Assembly: GCF_003201105.1 (NCBI RefSeq)
Contig: NZ_QICJ01000012.1
Span: forward strand, 1-64,000
Length of the DNA: 64,000 bases
Reading direction: 5' to 3'
Source of the DNA: Dyella sp. AtDHG13
GTDB taxonomy: Bacteria > Pseudomonadota > Gammaproteobacteria > Xanthomonadales > Rhodanobacteraceae
The notes beneath the pieces are model-generated. The model searched no databases, was not told where the DNA came from, and worked only from the letters and a program-made list of their open reading frames with translations. Numbering within the stretch: position 1 is the stretch's first letter; each line of letters begins with the position of its first letter. The position numbers and the translations under genes were made by a program. Shown one piece after another: positions 38,257 through 46,840 of the stretch.

Positions 38257-39267
38257 ATGAACGCCCACGTCGCCACCGCCAAACAGCACGCGATCAACGC
38301 CGATGCCATCGTGCAGAGCGCCCGCACCGTGATCGCCACCGAGGCCGCGGCCATCCGGGCGCTGGAGCCGCGCATCGGCCCCGAATTCGTGGAAGCCTGC
38401 CGCCTGATCATGGGTTGCGCCGGACGCGTGGTCGTCACCGGCATGGGCAAGTCGGGCCATGTGGCCCGCAAGATCGCCGCCACGCTGGCCTCGACCGGCA
38501 CGCCGGCGTTCTTCGTCCACCCGGGTGAAGCCAGCCACGGCGACCTTGGCATGATCCTGCCGCAGGACGTGGTGCTGGCCCTGTCCAACTCGGGCGAAAC
38601 CGACGAGGTTCTTTTCATCCTGCCGGTGATCAAGCGCCAGGGCATTCCCCTGATCGCCATCACAGGCAATGCCAACTCCTCGCTCGCCGAGCAGGCCAAC
38701 GTCCATCTGGACGCCAGCATCGCCGCCGAAGCCTGCCCGCTGGGCCTGGCCCCGACCGCCAGCACCACGGCTGCGCTGGTGATGGGCGACGCGCTCGCCA
38801 TCGCCCTGCTGGAAGCCCGCGGCTTCACCTCGGAAGACTTCGCCCGCTCGCACCCGGCCGGCAGCCTGGGCCGCCGCCTGCTGCTGCACATCAGCGACGT
38901 GATGCACACCGGCGACGGCATTCCGGCCGTGCCGCCCAATGCCTCGCTCACCCAGGCGCTGGTGGAGATGACCCGCAAGCATCTGGGCATGACCGCGGTG
39001 GTGGACGCCGACCGCCGCCTGCTGGGCGTCTTCACCGACGGCGACCTGCGCCGCGCGCTGGACGATGACGATGTCGACCTGCGCGGCGCCACCGTGGCCG
39101 AGCTGATGACGCGCGGCCCCAAGACCATCGGCGCCGACAAGCTGGCCATCGAGGCCGCGCAACTGATGGAAAAGCACCAGATCCACGCGCTGCTGGTGGT
39201 GAACGAAAAGCAGCAGGTGGTGGGCGCCCTCAACATTCACGATCTGCTCCGCGCCCGTGTGGTCTGA
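38257..39267 (+). CDS. kdsD: D-arabinose-5-phosphate isomerase
   Basis: A 336-residue protein with an N-terminal SIS sugar isomerase domain (VVVTGMGKSGHVARKIAATL, then LALSNSGETDEVLFILPVIK) and two CBS domains (ISDVMHTGDGIPAVPP; VAELMTRGPKTIGADKLAIE). It converts ribulose-5-P to arabinose-5-P, first step to KDO. It heads the kdsD-kdsC-lptC-lptA-lptB cluster. Confidence 0.96.
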   Translation: MNAHVATAKQHAINADAIVQSARTVIATEAAAIRALEPRIGPEFVEACRLIMGCAGRVVVTGMGKSGHVARKIAATLASTGTPAFFVHPGEASHGDLGMILPQDVVLALSNSGETDEVLFILPVIKRQGIPLIAITGNANSSLAEQANVHLDASIAAEACPLGLAPTASTTAALVMGDALAIALLEARGFTSEDFARSHPAGSLGRRLLLHISDVMHTGDGIPAVPPNASLTQALVEMTRKHLGMTAVVDADRRLLGVFTDGDLRRALDDDDVDLRGATVAELMTRGPKTIGADKLAIEAAQLMEKHQIHALLVVNEKQQVVGALNIHDLLRARVV

Positions 39268-39371
39268 TCGAAAGGTTCGGCTGCTCTCCTTGACCGCCAA
39301 CGCGTCCACCGTCCGGGCCGCCCGGCGTTTGACGGTAGCGCCCTTCCCTCGCCCCCTTGCCGATCCCGCCC

Positions 39372-39911
39372 ATGTATCTGGCTGATATTCCCGCAGACGT
39401 CCTTGCCCGTGCCGCCAAGATCCGCCTCGTCGTGTTCGACGTGGACGGCACCTTGACCGACGGCCGCCTGTGGTACGCCGAAGACGGCCACGAGACCAAG
39501 GTTTTCCACGTGCACGACGGCCTGGGCCTGAAGCGGCTGATGGCCAACGGCGTGCAGGTGGCGATCATCTCCGCGCGCATCAGCCACCCGGTGGCGCTGC
39601 GCGCCGAGGAGCTGGACATCGCCCACGTCTACCAAGGCCAGGCCGACAAGCACGCCTGCCTGCAGCAATTGCTGGAAGCGCTGGACCTGCGCCCCGACGA
39701 GGTGGCCTTCGTCGGCGACGATCTGCCCGACCTGCCGCCAATGCGCGTCGTCGGGCTGGCCGTGGCCGTCGCGAACGCCCACCCGTGGGTGGCCGAGCAG
39801 TCGCACTGGCGCACGCGCCTGGGCGGCGGCCTAGGCGCGGCCCGCGAGGTCTGCGACATGATCCTGCATGCCCAGGGCAAGGCAGGCGCCGAGCGGGAGC
39901 GCTGGCAGTGA
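39372..39911 (+). CDS. kdsC: 3-deoxy-D-manno-octulosonate-8-phosphate phosphatase
   Basis: A 179-residue HAD phosphatase with FDVDGTLTDG (about 24-33) and GDDLPDLPPMRVVGL near 118; it removes phosphate from KDO-8-P. Start at 39372 (ATG, MYLADIPADV); a TTG at 39357 is possible. Its stop overlaps the GTG start of lptC by 3 bp. Confidence 0.95.
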   Translation: MYLADIPADVLARAAKIRLVVFDVDGTLTDGRLWYAEDGHETKVFHVHDGLGLKRLMANGVQVAIISARISHPVALRAEELDIAHVYQGQADKHACLQQLLEALDLRPDEVAFVGDDLPDLPPMRVVGLAVAVANAHPWVAEQSHWRTRLGGGLGAAREVCDMILHAQGKAGAERERWQ

Positions 39912-40567
39912 GCCTGCGTACCTACCTGCGCGACCGCAGCCTGCCGGTGGCCACCGTGGTGATGGCCGTTGCTACGGGCCTTGCCTACCTGCTGCAGCAG
40001 TGGATCGCGCCCGCGCCCAAGGTCAGCGAATTCGTGGGGCCGCCGCGCTCGGGCTATACGCTCACCAACTTCAAGCTGTGGTCGTACGACGTCGACGGCC
40101 TGCCCAGCTTCCAGATGGTGGCCCCGCACCTGGAGCGCCGCGAGAACGACGACTCGCTCTACATCAACACCCCCGATTTCACCCTGCCCTCCAACGAGCC
40201 CGGCGTGCCGCCGTGGCTGGGCAACTCGCTCTACGCCTGGGTCGACAAGAGCGGCACGCTGCTGAAGCTGCAGGGCCCGGTCTACATGCACCGGGCCGCC
40301 TTCGCGACCACCGACGCGGCGGAAATGCACACCACCGACGCGACCGTCTGGCCCAAGGAAAACCGCATGGTCACGGACGCCCCAGCGCATATGAAGCAAG
40401 GCGCACGTACACTTAACGGGGTCGGCATGCGTGCCAACCTCAACACCAATCATCTGGAGCTGTTCGATGAAGTCACCGGCTCGTTTCCGCCGCGACCCAA
40501 GAAGTCTCAAGCTGCACCTCGCCCTGCTGGGCCTGGGACTGCTCATCCTGCAGCCGGCGCTGGCTAA
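39908..40567 (+). CDS. lptC: LPS export ABC transporter periplasmic protein LptC
   Basis: A 219-residue bitopic protein: N-terminal anchor (PVATVVMAVATGLAYLLQQW, about 12-31), then a periplasmic LptC beta-jellyroll (FKLWSYDVDGLPSFQMVAPH; KLQGPVYMHRAAFATTDAAE; VGMRANLNTNHLELFDEVTG). It relays LPS from LptFG to LptA. The start is GTG at 39908. Its end overlaps the lptA start by 101 bp, long for this operon; the last 30 residues (PRPKKSQAAPRPAGPG...) are Pro/Ala-rich and not conserved-looking. Confidence 0.92.
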   Translation: MSLRTYLRDRSLPVATVVMAVATGLAYLLQQWIAPAPKVSEFVGPPRSGYTLTNFKLWSYDVDGLPSFQMVAPHLERRENDDSLYINTPDFTLPSNEPGVPPWLGNSLYAWVDKSGTLLKLQGPVYMHRAAFATTDAAEMHTTDATVWPKENRMVTDAPAHMKQGARTLNGVGMRANLNTNHLELFDEVTGSFPPRPKKSQAAPRPAGPGTAHPAAGAG

Positions 40568-41072
40568 GCAGGACGACCGCAACCAGCCGATGAACTTCTC
40601 GTCCAAGTCCATGGACGGGTTCAACGCGCCCAACACGGTCACCACGCTGACCGGCAGCGTCGTGGCCACGCAGGGCACGATGAAGATGACCGGCGACGTC
40701 GCCAAGCTGTATCTCGACGCGGACACGCAAGTGTCGCGCGCCGTGGTCAACGGCAAGCCCGCGCACATCGAACAGCTGGACGATAACAACAACCTGATGC
40801 AGGGCGACGCGGCCCAGCTCGACTACGACAACATCAACGGCATCGCCGTGCTCACCGGCAATGCCGTGGTGCGCCAGCAGGGCCGCGGCGAATTCCACGG
40901 CGACAAGCTCACCTACAACACGCAGACCTCGCTGATCACCGGCGAAGCCGGTGGCGATGGCCTGGTGCACGGCACGATCCTGCCCAAGCAGAAGCCGGCA
41001 ACGCCGACGTCCACGCCGCCCAAGCCGGCGACGCCGCCGCAGCAGCCGCCCAAGCCGGCCGAGGGCCACTGA
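40467..41072 (+). CDS. lptA: LPS transport periplasmic bridge protein LptA
   Basis: A 201-residue exported protein. The signal peptide (SLKLHLALLGLGLLILQPAL) ends about residue 33; the OstA-type domain has FSSKSMDGFNAPNTVTTLTG, VATQGTMKMTGDVAKLYLDA and GRGEFHGDKLTYNTQTSLIT. A Pro/Thr/Lys-rich tail closes the protein. The start at 40467 is inside lptC; a TTG or other start inside the overlap is not better. Confidence 0.93.
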   Translation: MKSPARFRRDPRSLKLHLALLGLGLLILQPALAKQDDRNQPMNFSSKSMDGFNAPNTVTTLTGSVVATQGTMKMTGDVAKLYLDADTQVSRAVVNGKPAHIEQLDDNNNLMQGDAAQLDYDNINGIAVLTGNAVVRQQGRGEFHGDKLTYNTQTSLITGEAGGDGLVHGTILPKQKPATPTSTPPKPATPPQQPPKPAEGH

Positions 41073-41075
41073 TCG

Positions 41076-41795
41076 ATGCTTTCCGCTGAAGGTCTGCAAA
41101 AAAGCTTCAAGGCACGCCAGGTCGTGCGCGACTTCGCCTTCTCCATCCGCGAGGGCGAAGTGGTGGGCCTGCTCGGCCCCAACGGCGCGGGCAAGACCAC
41201 CTGCTTCTACATGGTGGTGGGCCTGATCGAAGCCGACGCCGGCGTGATCAAGCTCGACAAGCAGGACATCACCGGCCTGCCCATGCACCAGCGCGCCAAG
41301 CTCGGCATCGGCTACCTGCCGCAGGAAGCCTCGGTGTTCCGCCGCCTCACGGTCGCCGACAACATCATGGCCGTGCTCGAGCTGCGCGAAGGCTGGGACG
41401 ACAAGCGTCGCGCCAACGAGCTGGAAAGCCTGCTGGACGAACTGAAGATTTCGCACATCGCCGACCAGAAGGGCATCAGCCTTTCCGGTGGCGAACGCCG
41501 CCGCGTGGAAATCGCGCGCGCACTGGCCGCGCATCCGCGCTACATGCTGCTGGACGAGCCGTTCGCGGGCGTGGACCCGATCTCGGTGGGCGAAATCCAG
41601 CGCATCGTGCGTCACCTCAAGGAGCGCGGCATCGGCGTGCTCATCACCGACCACAATGTGCGCGAAACGCTGGGCATCTGCGACCGCGCGTACATCCTCA
41701 ACGACGGCGAAGTGCTCTCGCGCGGCACGCCCGCGCACATCCTCGCCGACGAGAAGGTCCGCGAGGTCTACCTCGGCCGCGAGTTCCGCCTGTAA
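41076..41795 (+). CDS. lptB: LPS export ABC transporter ATP-binding protein LptB
   Basis: A 239-residue ABC ATPase: Walker [10 protein letters not shown] (about 34-42), Q-loop [13 protein letters not shown], signature [14 protein letters not shown] (about 137-150), Walker [13 protein letters not shown], and switch HNV. It drives LPS extraction with LptFG. It lies 3 bp after lptA and ends the operon. Confidence 0.98.
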   Translation: MLSAEGLQKSFKARQVVRDFAFSIREGEVVGLLGPNGAGKTTCFYMVVGLIEADAGVIKLDKQDITGLPMHQRAKLGIGYLPQEASVFRRLTVADNIMAVLELREGWDDKRRANELESLLDELKISHIADQKGISLSGGERRRVEIARALAAHPRYMLLDEPFAGVDPISVGEIQRIVRHLKERGIGVLITDHNVRETLGICDRAYILNDGEVLSRGTPAHILADEKVREVYLGREFRL

Positions 41796-41823
41796 ACGCC
41801 CCGGAACAACTCCGCTCCCCGGC

Positions 41824-41851
41824 ACTACCTCAGGGATAAACCTGAGGTAGT
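41824..41851. promoter_or_regulatory. Perfect 11-bp stem-loop upstream of rpoN
   Basis: ACTACCTCAGG - GATAAA - CCTGAGGTAGT, between lptB and rpoN, with no T-run after it. It could terminate lptB transcription or control rpoN; 81 bases separate it from the rpoN ATG. Confidence 0.5.
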
Positions 41852-41931
41852 AAGCGATTCCGCCTTCGACCTATGGCCGACCCCGGGGTCAGGAGTTAGG
41901 ATGACCTTCACGTTCATTCCCATCGCCAGGC

Positions 41932-43398
41932 ATGAAACCCGGACTGCAGTTTCGCCTCAATCAGCAGCTCACGCTGACGCCCCAGTTGCAGCAGGCCATC
42001 CGCCTCCTGCAACTGTCGCAGCTTGAGCTGGAGGCTGAGCTGCGTCAGATCGCCGAAAGCAATCCCTTGCTGGAGTTCTCGGACGACAACCCGGACGAAC
42101 TCGACGGCGAGGAACGCGAAGCGCTGGAGCCGATCCCGACGAGTTCGGCCAGTTCGTCCAGCAGCGATACCGTCGACGATGCCGAAGCCCCCGAATGGGG
42201 CGACGCCGATGTCGACGGCAGCAGCGACGACCCCATCGATTTTTCCGCGGGAAGCGGCGCCTCGCGCAACAGCAATGGCGACGAGGACGGTTTCGAGCCG
42301 CAGAGCGCCGCCGCGGAAACGCTGCAGGAACACCTGCTCTGGCAGCTCAACCTCACGCACATGAGCGTGCGCGACCGCACCATCGCCGCGGTGCTGATCG
42401 ATGCGCTCAATCCGGACGGCTATCTCACCGAAAGCATGGAGTCGCTCATCGCGGCCCTGCCCGCCGACCTCAAGGCCTTGCCGGCGGAAGTGGAATACGT
42501 GCGGCACATGCTGCAGCGTTTCGACCCCACTGGCGTGGCCAGCGTCGACCTGCGCGACTGCCTCACCGTGCAGCTGCAACAGTTCGCCCCCGATACGCCG
42601 CAACGCGATCTCGCGCTGCGCATCGTAGATACCGAACTGGAGCTGCTCGCGCGCAACGACATCGCGCGCCTGGCCCGCAAGCTGCGCGCAAACGAGGACG
42701 ACACCGCCGCCGCCGCGGTGCTGATCCGCAGCCTCGATCCGCGCCCCGGCGCGGCGCTCGACGTGACGCCGGTCGAGTACGTCGCCCCGGATGTCTACGC
42801 GCGCAAGGATGGCGGCCGCTGGCGCGTCAGTCTCAACCCGGACTGCCAGCCGCGCCTGGGCCTGAACCAGCATTACTGCGGGCTGATCGCACAGGCACGC
42901 GGCACCGATGCCAGCTGGATGCGCGGGCAACTGCAGGAAGCGCGCTGGCTCATCAAGAGCCTGGAATCGCGCGCCGAAACCCTGCTCAAGGTGGCCGAGG
43001 CCATCGTGCGCCGGCAGAGCGCCTTCCTCGACTACGGCCCCGAAGCCATGCACCCGCTGGTGCTGCGCGAGGTGGCCGAGGAAGTGGGCATGCACGAATC
43101 GACGATTTCACGTGTAACCACCCGCAAGTACATCCATACGCCGCGGGGCACGTTCGAGCTCAAGCATTTCTTCTCCAGCGGCGTGTCCACCGAAGACGGT
43201 GGCAGCGCCTCGGCCACCGCCATCCAGGCCATGCTGCGCAAGCTGGTCGATGCCGAGGACCCGCGCAAGCCGCTGTCCGACCAGGCCATCGCGGAGGAAC
43301 TGCACCGCAAGGGCATTCAGGTTGCCCGACGCACCGTCGCCAAATACCGCGAAGCCATGCGCATTCCCAGCTCCAGCGAGCGCCAGCGCGCTGGCTGA
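41932..43398 (+). CDS. rpoN: RNA polymerase sigma-54 factor RpoN
   Basis: A 488-residue sigma-54. Region I (about 1-50) is the Gln/Leu-rich activator-response segment (FRLNQQLTLTPQLQQAIRLL); region II is acidic with a Ser-rich linker (about 60-120); region III holds the core-binding domain, the HTH (HESTISRVTTRKYIHTPRGT) and the RpoN box ARRTVAKYRE (about 464-473). It recognises -24/-12 promoters and needs enhancer-binding ATPases. Confidence 0.98.
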   Translation: MKPGLQFRLNQQLTLTPQLQQAIRLLQLSQLELEAELRQIAESNPLLEFSDDNPDELDGEEREALEPIPTSSASSSSSDTVDDAEAPEWGDADVDGSSDDPIDFSAGSGASRNSNGDEDGFEPQSAAAETLQEHLLWQLNLTHMSVRDRTIAAVLIDALNPDGYLTESMESLIAALPADLKALPAEVEYVRHMLQRFDPTGVASVDLRDCLTVQLQQFAPDTPQRDLALRIVDTELELLARNDIARLARKLRANEDDTAAAAVLIRSLDPRPGAALDVTPVEYVAPDVYARKDGGRWRVSLNPDCQPRLGLNQHYCGLIAQARGTDASWMRGQLQEARWLIKSLESRAETLLKVAEAIVRRQSAFLDYGPEAMHPLVLREVAEEVGMHESTISRVTTRKYIHTPRGTFELKHFFSSGVSTEDGGSASATAIQAMLRKLVDAEDPRKPLSDQAIAEELHRKGIQVARRTVAKYREAMRIPSSSERQRAG

Positions 43399-43685
43399 AC
43401 GAGCCTGCCCTTCACTGTGGCAAAGCGTCCCGGGAACTTGGCGGCGAAAAAGGCGTCCCCATACTCAAGGTGAGACGGCCATGAAGGGCCGCTGCCATGC
43501 AGCCCCGTGAAGGTCTTTCTAACGCGAGGAAAATCTCATAGGCGCATAGTGACTCTCCGACTTGGCGAGGAGGCCGGAAAACCCATCCGCAAAACTACTG
43601 CTTTCAAAGGTGTGTCGGCCACGACATAAGCGACCGGCGCATCGACCCCAGCCGCGTCAGCGGCAAGTACTGAAGGAGGCGCAAC

Positions 43686-44009
43686 ATGCAAGTTCAGCTC
43701 AGCGGTCAGCAGATTGAAGTCACCCCGGCGCTGCGGGACCACGTGAACAGCCGGCTCGACCGCCTCACCCGCCTCGACGAACGCATTCTCAGCCTGAGCA
43801 TCGTTCTTTCCGTGAACAAACTGCAGCAGCGCGCCGAAGGCACGCTCGCCGTCACGGGCAGCACCCTGCACGCCGAAGCGCTTGAGAACGACATGTACGT
43901 CTCCATCGATGTGCTGTTCGACAAGCTGGTGACCCAGCTGCGCAAGCACCGCGAGAAGATCTGCGACAAACACCAGCGCGCCGCCCGCGAGGAGCGCCTG
44001 TACGGCTGA
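43686..44009 (+). CDS. hpf: Ribosome hibernation promoting factor
   Basis: A 107-residue short HPF/YfiA ([60 protein letters not shown]). It inactivates 70S ribosomes in stationary phase. It follows rpoN by 287 bp, a gap with no gene. ptsN, often next, is absent. Confidence 0.95.
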   Translation: MQVQLSGQQIEVTPALRDHVNSRLDRLTRLDERILSLSIVLSVNKLQQRAEGTLAVTGSTLHAEALENDMYVSIDVLFDKLVTQLRKHREKICDKHQRAAREERLYG

Positions 44010-44142
44010 TCGCCCCGGCCCGCCCGCGCTGCCGGGCGGGCCTTCCCACGCTCGAGATACCTCGGTCCAAGGCACCCTTCGGTGCGAACTGGCACAATGT
44101 GCCCCGTGGCCGCCCTATTCCTGGTGGCTGAAAGGACTAGGT

Positions 44143-45093
44143 TTGGACCGGCTCACCGCCCGACAACTGTATGACAGCGTTCACGAGCGCATGGCCTTGC
44201 GCTGGGTTTCCGGCATGCGCGGCGAGTCGCGGGTGCTGGAGCAGGCGGCGACCACCACGCGCCGGCCCTCGCTGATCGGCTATCTCAACGTCATCTATCC
44301 GAACAAGATCCAGATCATCGGCACCGAGGAACTGAACTTCCTCGACAGCCTGGATTCGCGCCAGCGCTGGGAGGCGATCAACAAGATCGCCGCCTACCAG
44401 CCGGTGGCGATGATCGTGACCAAGGACCAGCCCATCCCCACCGACCTGCGCGAGGTGGCGGAAGAAACCAATACGCCGCTGTGGATAAGCTCCAAGCGTG
44501 GCCACGAGCTGCTGACCTGGATGCAGTACCACCTGGCGCGCATGCTGGCGCCGAAGATCACGCTGCACGGTGTGTTCCTGGAGGTGTTCTCCATCGGCGT
44601 GCTGATCACCGGCGAATCCGGTTCGGGCAAGAGCGAACTGGCGCTGGAACTGATCAGCCGCGGCCATCGGCTGGTGGCGGACGACGCCACCGAATTCACC
44701 CTGATCGCGCCGGACGTGATCGACGGCACCTGCCCCGAGCTGCTGCAGGACCTGCTGGAAGTGCGCGGCCTAGGCGTGCTGAACGTGCGCGAGATGTTCG
44801 GTCACACCGCGGTCAAGCCATCCAAATACCTTCGCCTGGTCGTGCACCTGAAACCGCTGCGCGAGGGGGAAGACACCGATGGACTCACGCGCCTTACCGG
44901 CGACATTGGCCACCGCGAGATTTTCGAGGTGCCGGTGCCGATGATCACCATTCCCGTGGCGCCGGGCCGAAACCTCGCCGTGCTGGTCGAGGCCGCGGTG
45001 CGCAACCACGTGCTCAAGAGCAAGGGCATCGATCCGGCCCAGACCTTCATCGACCGCCAGGCGCACCAGATGCGTCGACTGCCTCCCTGGTGA
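44143..45093 (+). CDS. hprK: HPr kinase/phosphorylase
   Basis: A 316-residue HprK. The P-loop is [16 protein letters not shown] (about 153-168), followed by the dual-function H/D pair ([10 protein letters not shown]) and the signature [17 protein letters not shown] (about 205-221). It phosphorylates and dephosphorylates HPr on serine. The start is TTG at 44143, with AGGA 8 bases upstream; no ATG start gives the family N-terminus. rapZ follows 3 bp downstream. Confidence 0.96.
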   Translation: MDRLTARQLYDSVHERMALRWVSGMRGESRVLEQAATTTRRPSLIGYLNVIYPNKIQIIGTEELNFLDSLDSRQRWEAINKIAAYQPVAMIVTKDQPIPTDLREVAEETNTPLWISSKRGHELLTWMQYHLARMLAPKITLHGVFLEVFSIGVLITGESGSGKSELALELISRGHRLVADDATEFTLIAPDVIDGTCPELLQDLLEVRGLGVLNVREMFGHTAVKPSKYLRLVVHLKPLREGEDTDGLTRLTGDIGHREIFEVPVPMITIPVAPGRNLAVLVEAAVRNHVLKSKGIDPAQTFIDRQAHQMRRLPPW

Positions 45094-45096
45094 CCC

Positions 45097-45984
45097 ATGA
45101 GCGAAACGACGATCCGGCATCCTGACGCCATCCACCTGATCGTGCTCACCGGCATGTCCGGTGGCGGCAAGACCGTGGCGCTGCGCGCGCTGGAAGATCT
45201 GGACTTCTACTGCGTCGACAACCTGCCCACCGCCCTGCTGCCGCAGCTGGTGGCGGCGGTGAGCCGCAACGTGGAAGGCAAGCGCCGCAACGTGGCGGTG
45301 GGCGTGGACGTGCGCAACCCTGGCGAAGACCTGCAGCGCATGCCCGCCATGCTGTCGGAACTGGCTTCCGTGGGCGTGCACACGCACCTGATCTTTCTCG
45401 ATTGCCGCGACGACGTGCTGATCAAGCGCTACTCGGAAACGCGCCGCCGCCATCCGCTGTCCTGGCGCGGCCTGTCGCTGGCCGACGCCATTGCCGAAGA
45501 ACGCCGCCTGCTGCGCCCGCTCTCGGCCATTGCCGACAAGGTGATCGATTCCAGCGATCTGAACGTGCATCAGCTGCGCCGCCTCATCGCCACCGGCTAC
45601 GCGGAAGCCACCGAGGGGCTGACGCTGATGTTCCAATCGTTCGCCTTCCGCCGCGGCCTGCCGCTGGATGCGGATTTCGTGTTCGACGCGCGCTGCCTGC
45701 CGAACCCTCACTGGGATCCCACGCTGCGCCCGCTGTCGGGCAAGGACGCCGGCGTGCGCGACTACCTGGACGCCCAGCCGCTGGTGGCGGAGTACTTCGC
45801 CGACACTGCGCGCTGGCTCGACACCTGGTTGCCGCGCTTCGAGGCGGACGACCGCAGCTACGTCACCATCGCCATCGGCTGCACTGGCGGCCGCCACCGC
45901 TCGGTCTACCTGGTGGAAAAACTGGCGGCCCATTACCGCGCGCTGCGCAACGGCGTGCTTACCTTCCATCGTGAACTCGAGTGA
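45097..45984 (+). CDS. rapZ: RNase adapter protein RapZ (YvcJ-like)
   Basis: A 295-residue P-loop protein: Walker A GMSGGGKTVALRALEDLDFY (about 14-33), Walker B-like FLDCRDDVLIKRYSETRRRH (about 99-118), and the C-terminal GCTGGRHRSVYLVEKLA motif near 265. E. coli RapZ binds RNase E and small RNAs to control GlmS; the family also hydrolyses GTP/ATP. It is part of the HprK-PTS operon. Confidence 0.95.
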   Translation: MSETTIRHPDAIHLIVLTGMSGGGKTVALRALEDLDFYCVDNLPTALLPQLVAAVSRNVEGKRRNVAVGVDVRNPGEDLQRMPAMLSELASVGVHTHLIFLDCRDDVLIKRYSETRRRHPLSWRGLSLADAIAEERRLLRPLSAIADKVIDSSDLNVHQLRRLIATGYAEATEGLTLMFQSFAFRRGLPLDADFVFDARCLPNPHWDPTLRPLSGKDAGVRDYLDAQPLVAEYFADTARWLDTWLPRFEADDRSYVTIAIGCTGGRHRSVYLVEKLAAHYRALRNGVLTFHRELE

Positions 45985-46027
45985 TAGCCATGCTGTCCAA
46001 AGCACTTCATCGGACCGGCACGCCGTC

Positions 46028-46420
46028 ATGAGCGTCGGCGTGCTGTTGATGACGCACGAGGCGGTCGGCCAGGCCCTGATTTCGGCCGCCCACCACGTGC
46101 TGCCCAAGCTGCCCCTGCGGGTGGAAGCCGTCGAAGTTCCGCCGCAGGCCGATCCGGACGTGATGCGCACGCTCACGGCCAAACACGCACGCGAGCTCGA
46201 CGAGGGCAACGGTGTGCTGGTGCTCGCCGACCTGTACGGCGCCACGCCCTGCAACATCGGGCTGTCGCTGGGCTCACTCGGGGTGCGGTTGCGCTGCGTA
46301 TCGGGACTCAACCTCCCGATGCTGCTGCGTGTGCTCAATTACGCGGAAAAACCCCTGGACGAACTGGCGGAGATCGCCGCCAGCGGGGGCCGCGGAGGAA
46401 TCTTCATCGACCATGCTTGA
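46028..46420 (+). CDS. PTS mannose-type EIIA component
   Basis: A 130-residue EIIA-Man fold protein. The phosphorylation histidine is in LLMTHEAVGQAL (H10), and the LADLYGATPCNIGLSL loop is typical. No EIIB, C or D partners are here, so it is likely regulatory, receiving phosphate from HPr. The start at 46028 begins MSVGVLLMTH. Its end overlaps ptsH by 8 bp. Confidence 0.92.
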   Translation: MSVGVLLMTHEAVGQALISAAHHVLPKLPLRVEAVEVPPQADPDVMRTLTAKHARELDEGNGVLVLADLYGATPCNIGLSLGSLGVRLRCVSGLNLPMLLRVLNYAEKPLDELAEIAASGGRGGIFIDHA

Positions 46421-46682
46421 GAAAGACATCGTTGTTTCGAACAAACTGGGCCTGCACGCCCGCGCCTCGGCCAAGCTGGTGCAGCTCGTGCAGGGCTTCA
46501 AGTCCACCGTGTGGCTTGTGAGCAAGGGCCGGGAAGTCAACGCGCAGAGCATCATGGGCGTCATGATGCTGGCGGCCGGCATCGGTACGCCGCTGACGAT
46601 TCGCGCGGAGGGGCCGGACGAACAATCCGCCATCGACGCGGTGGCCGCGCTGTTCGATCGCAAGTTCGACGAAGGAGCCTGA
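46413..46682 (+). CDS. ptsH: Phosphocarrier protein HPr
   Basis: An 89-residue HPr. The catalytic histidine is in LGLHARASAKLVQLVQ (H15), and the regulatory serine in NAQSIMGVMMLAAG (about residue 46) is present, matching an HprK target. Overlaps the EIIA gene by 8 bp. Confidence 0.96.
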   Translation: MLEKDIVVSNKLGLHARASAKLVQLVQGFKSTVWLVSKGREVNAQSIMGVMMLAAGIGTPLTIRAEGPDEQSAIDAVAALFDRKFDEGA

Positions 46683-46840
46683 GTGCGCGCAGGAAACGTG
46701 ACACCCATGCGTCACCCCGAGGCCGTATTCACGGCCCGGTGGGGCATGCCGTGCCATCGTTTCCCATCGGGAATCCACGCGTTGGCGGGATGCCGGCGTC
46801 ACGCGCGGCCGCAGCGGCCGTTTCACCACGGAAGGCCGAC

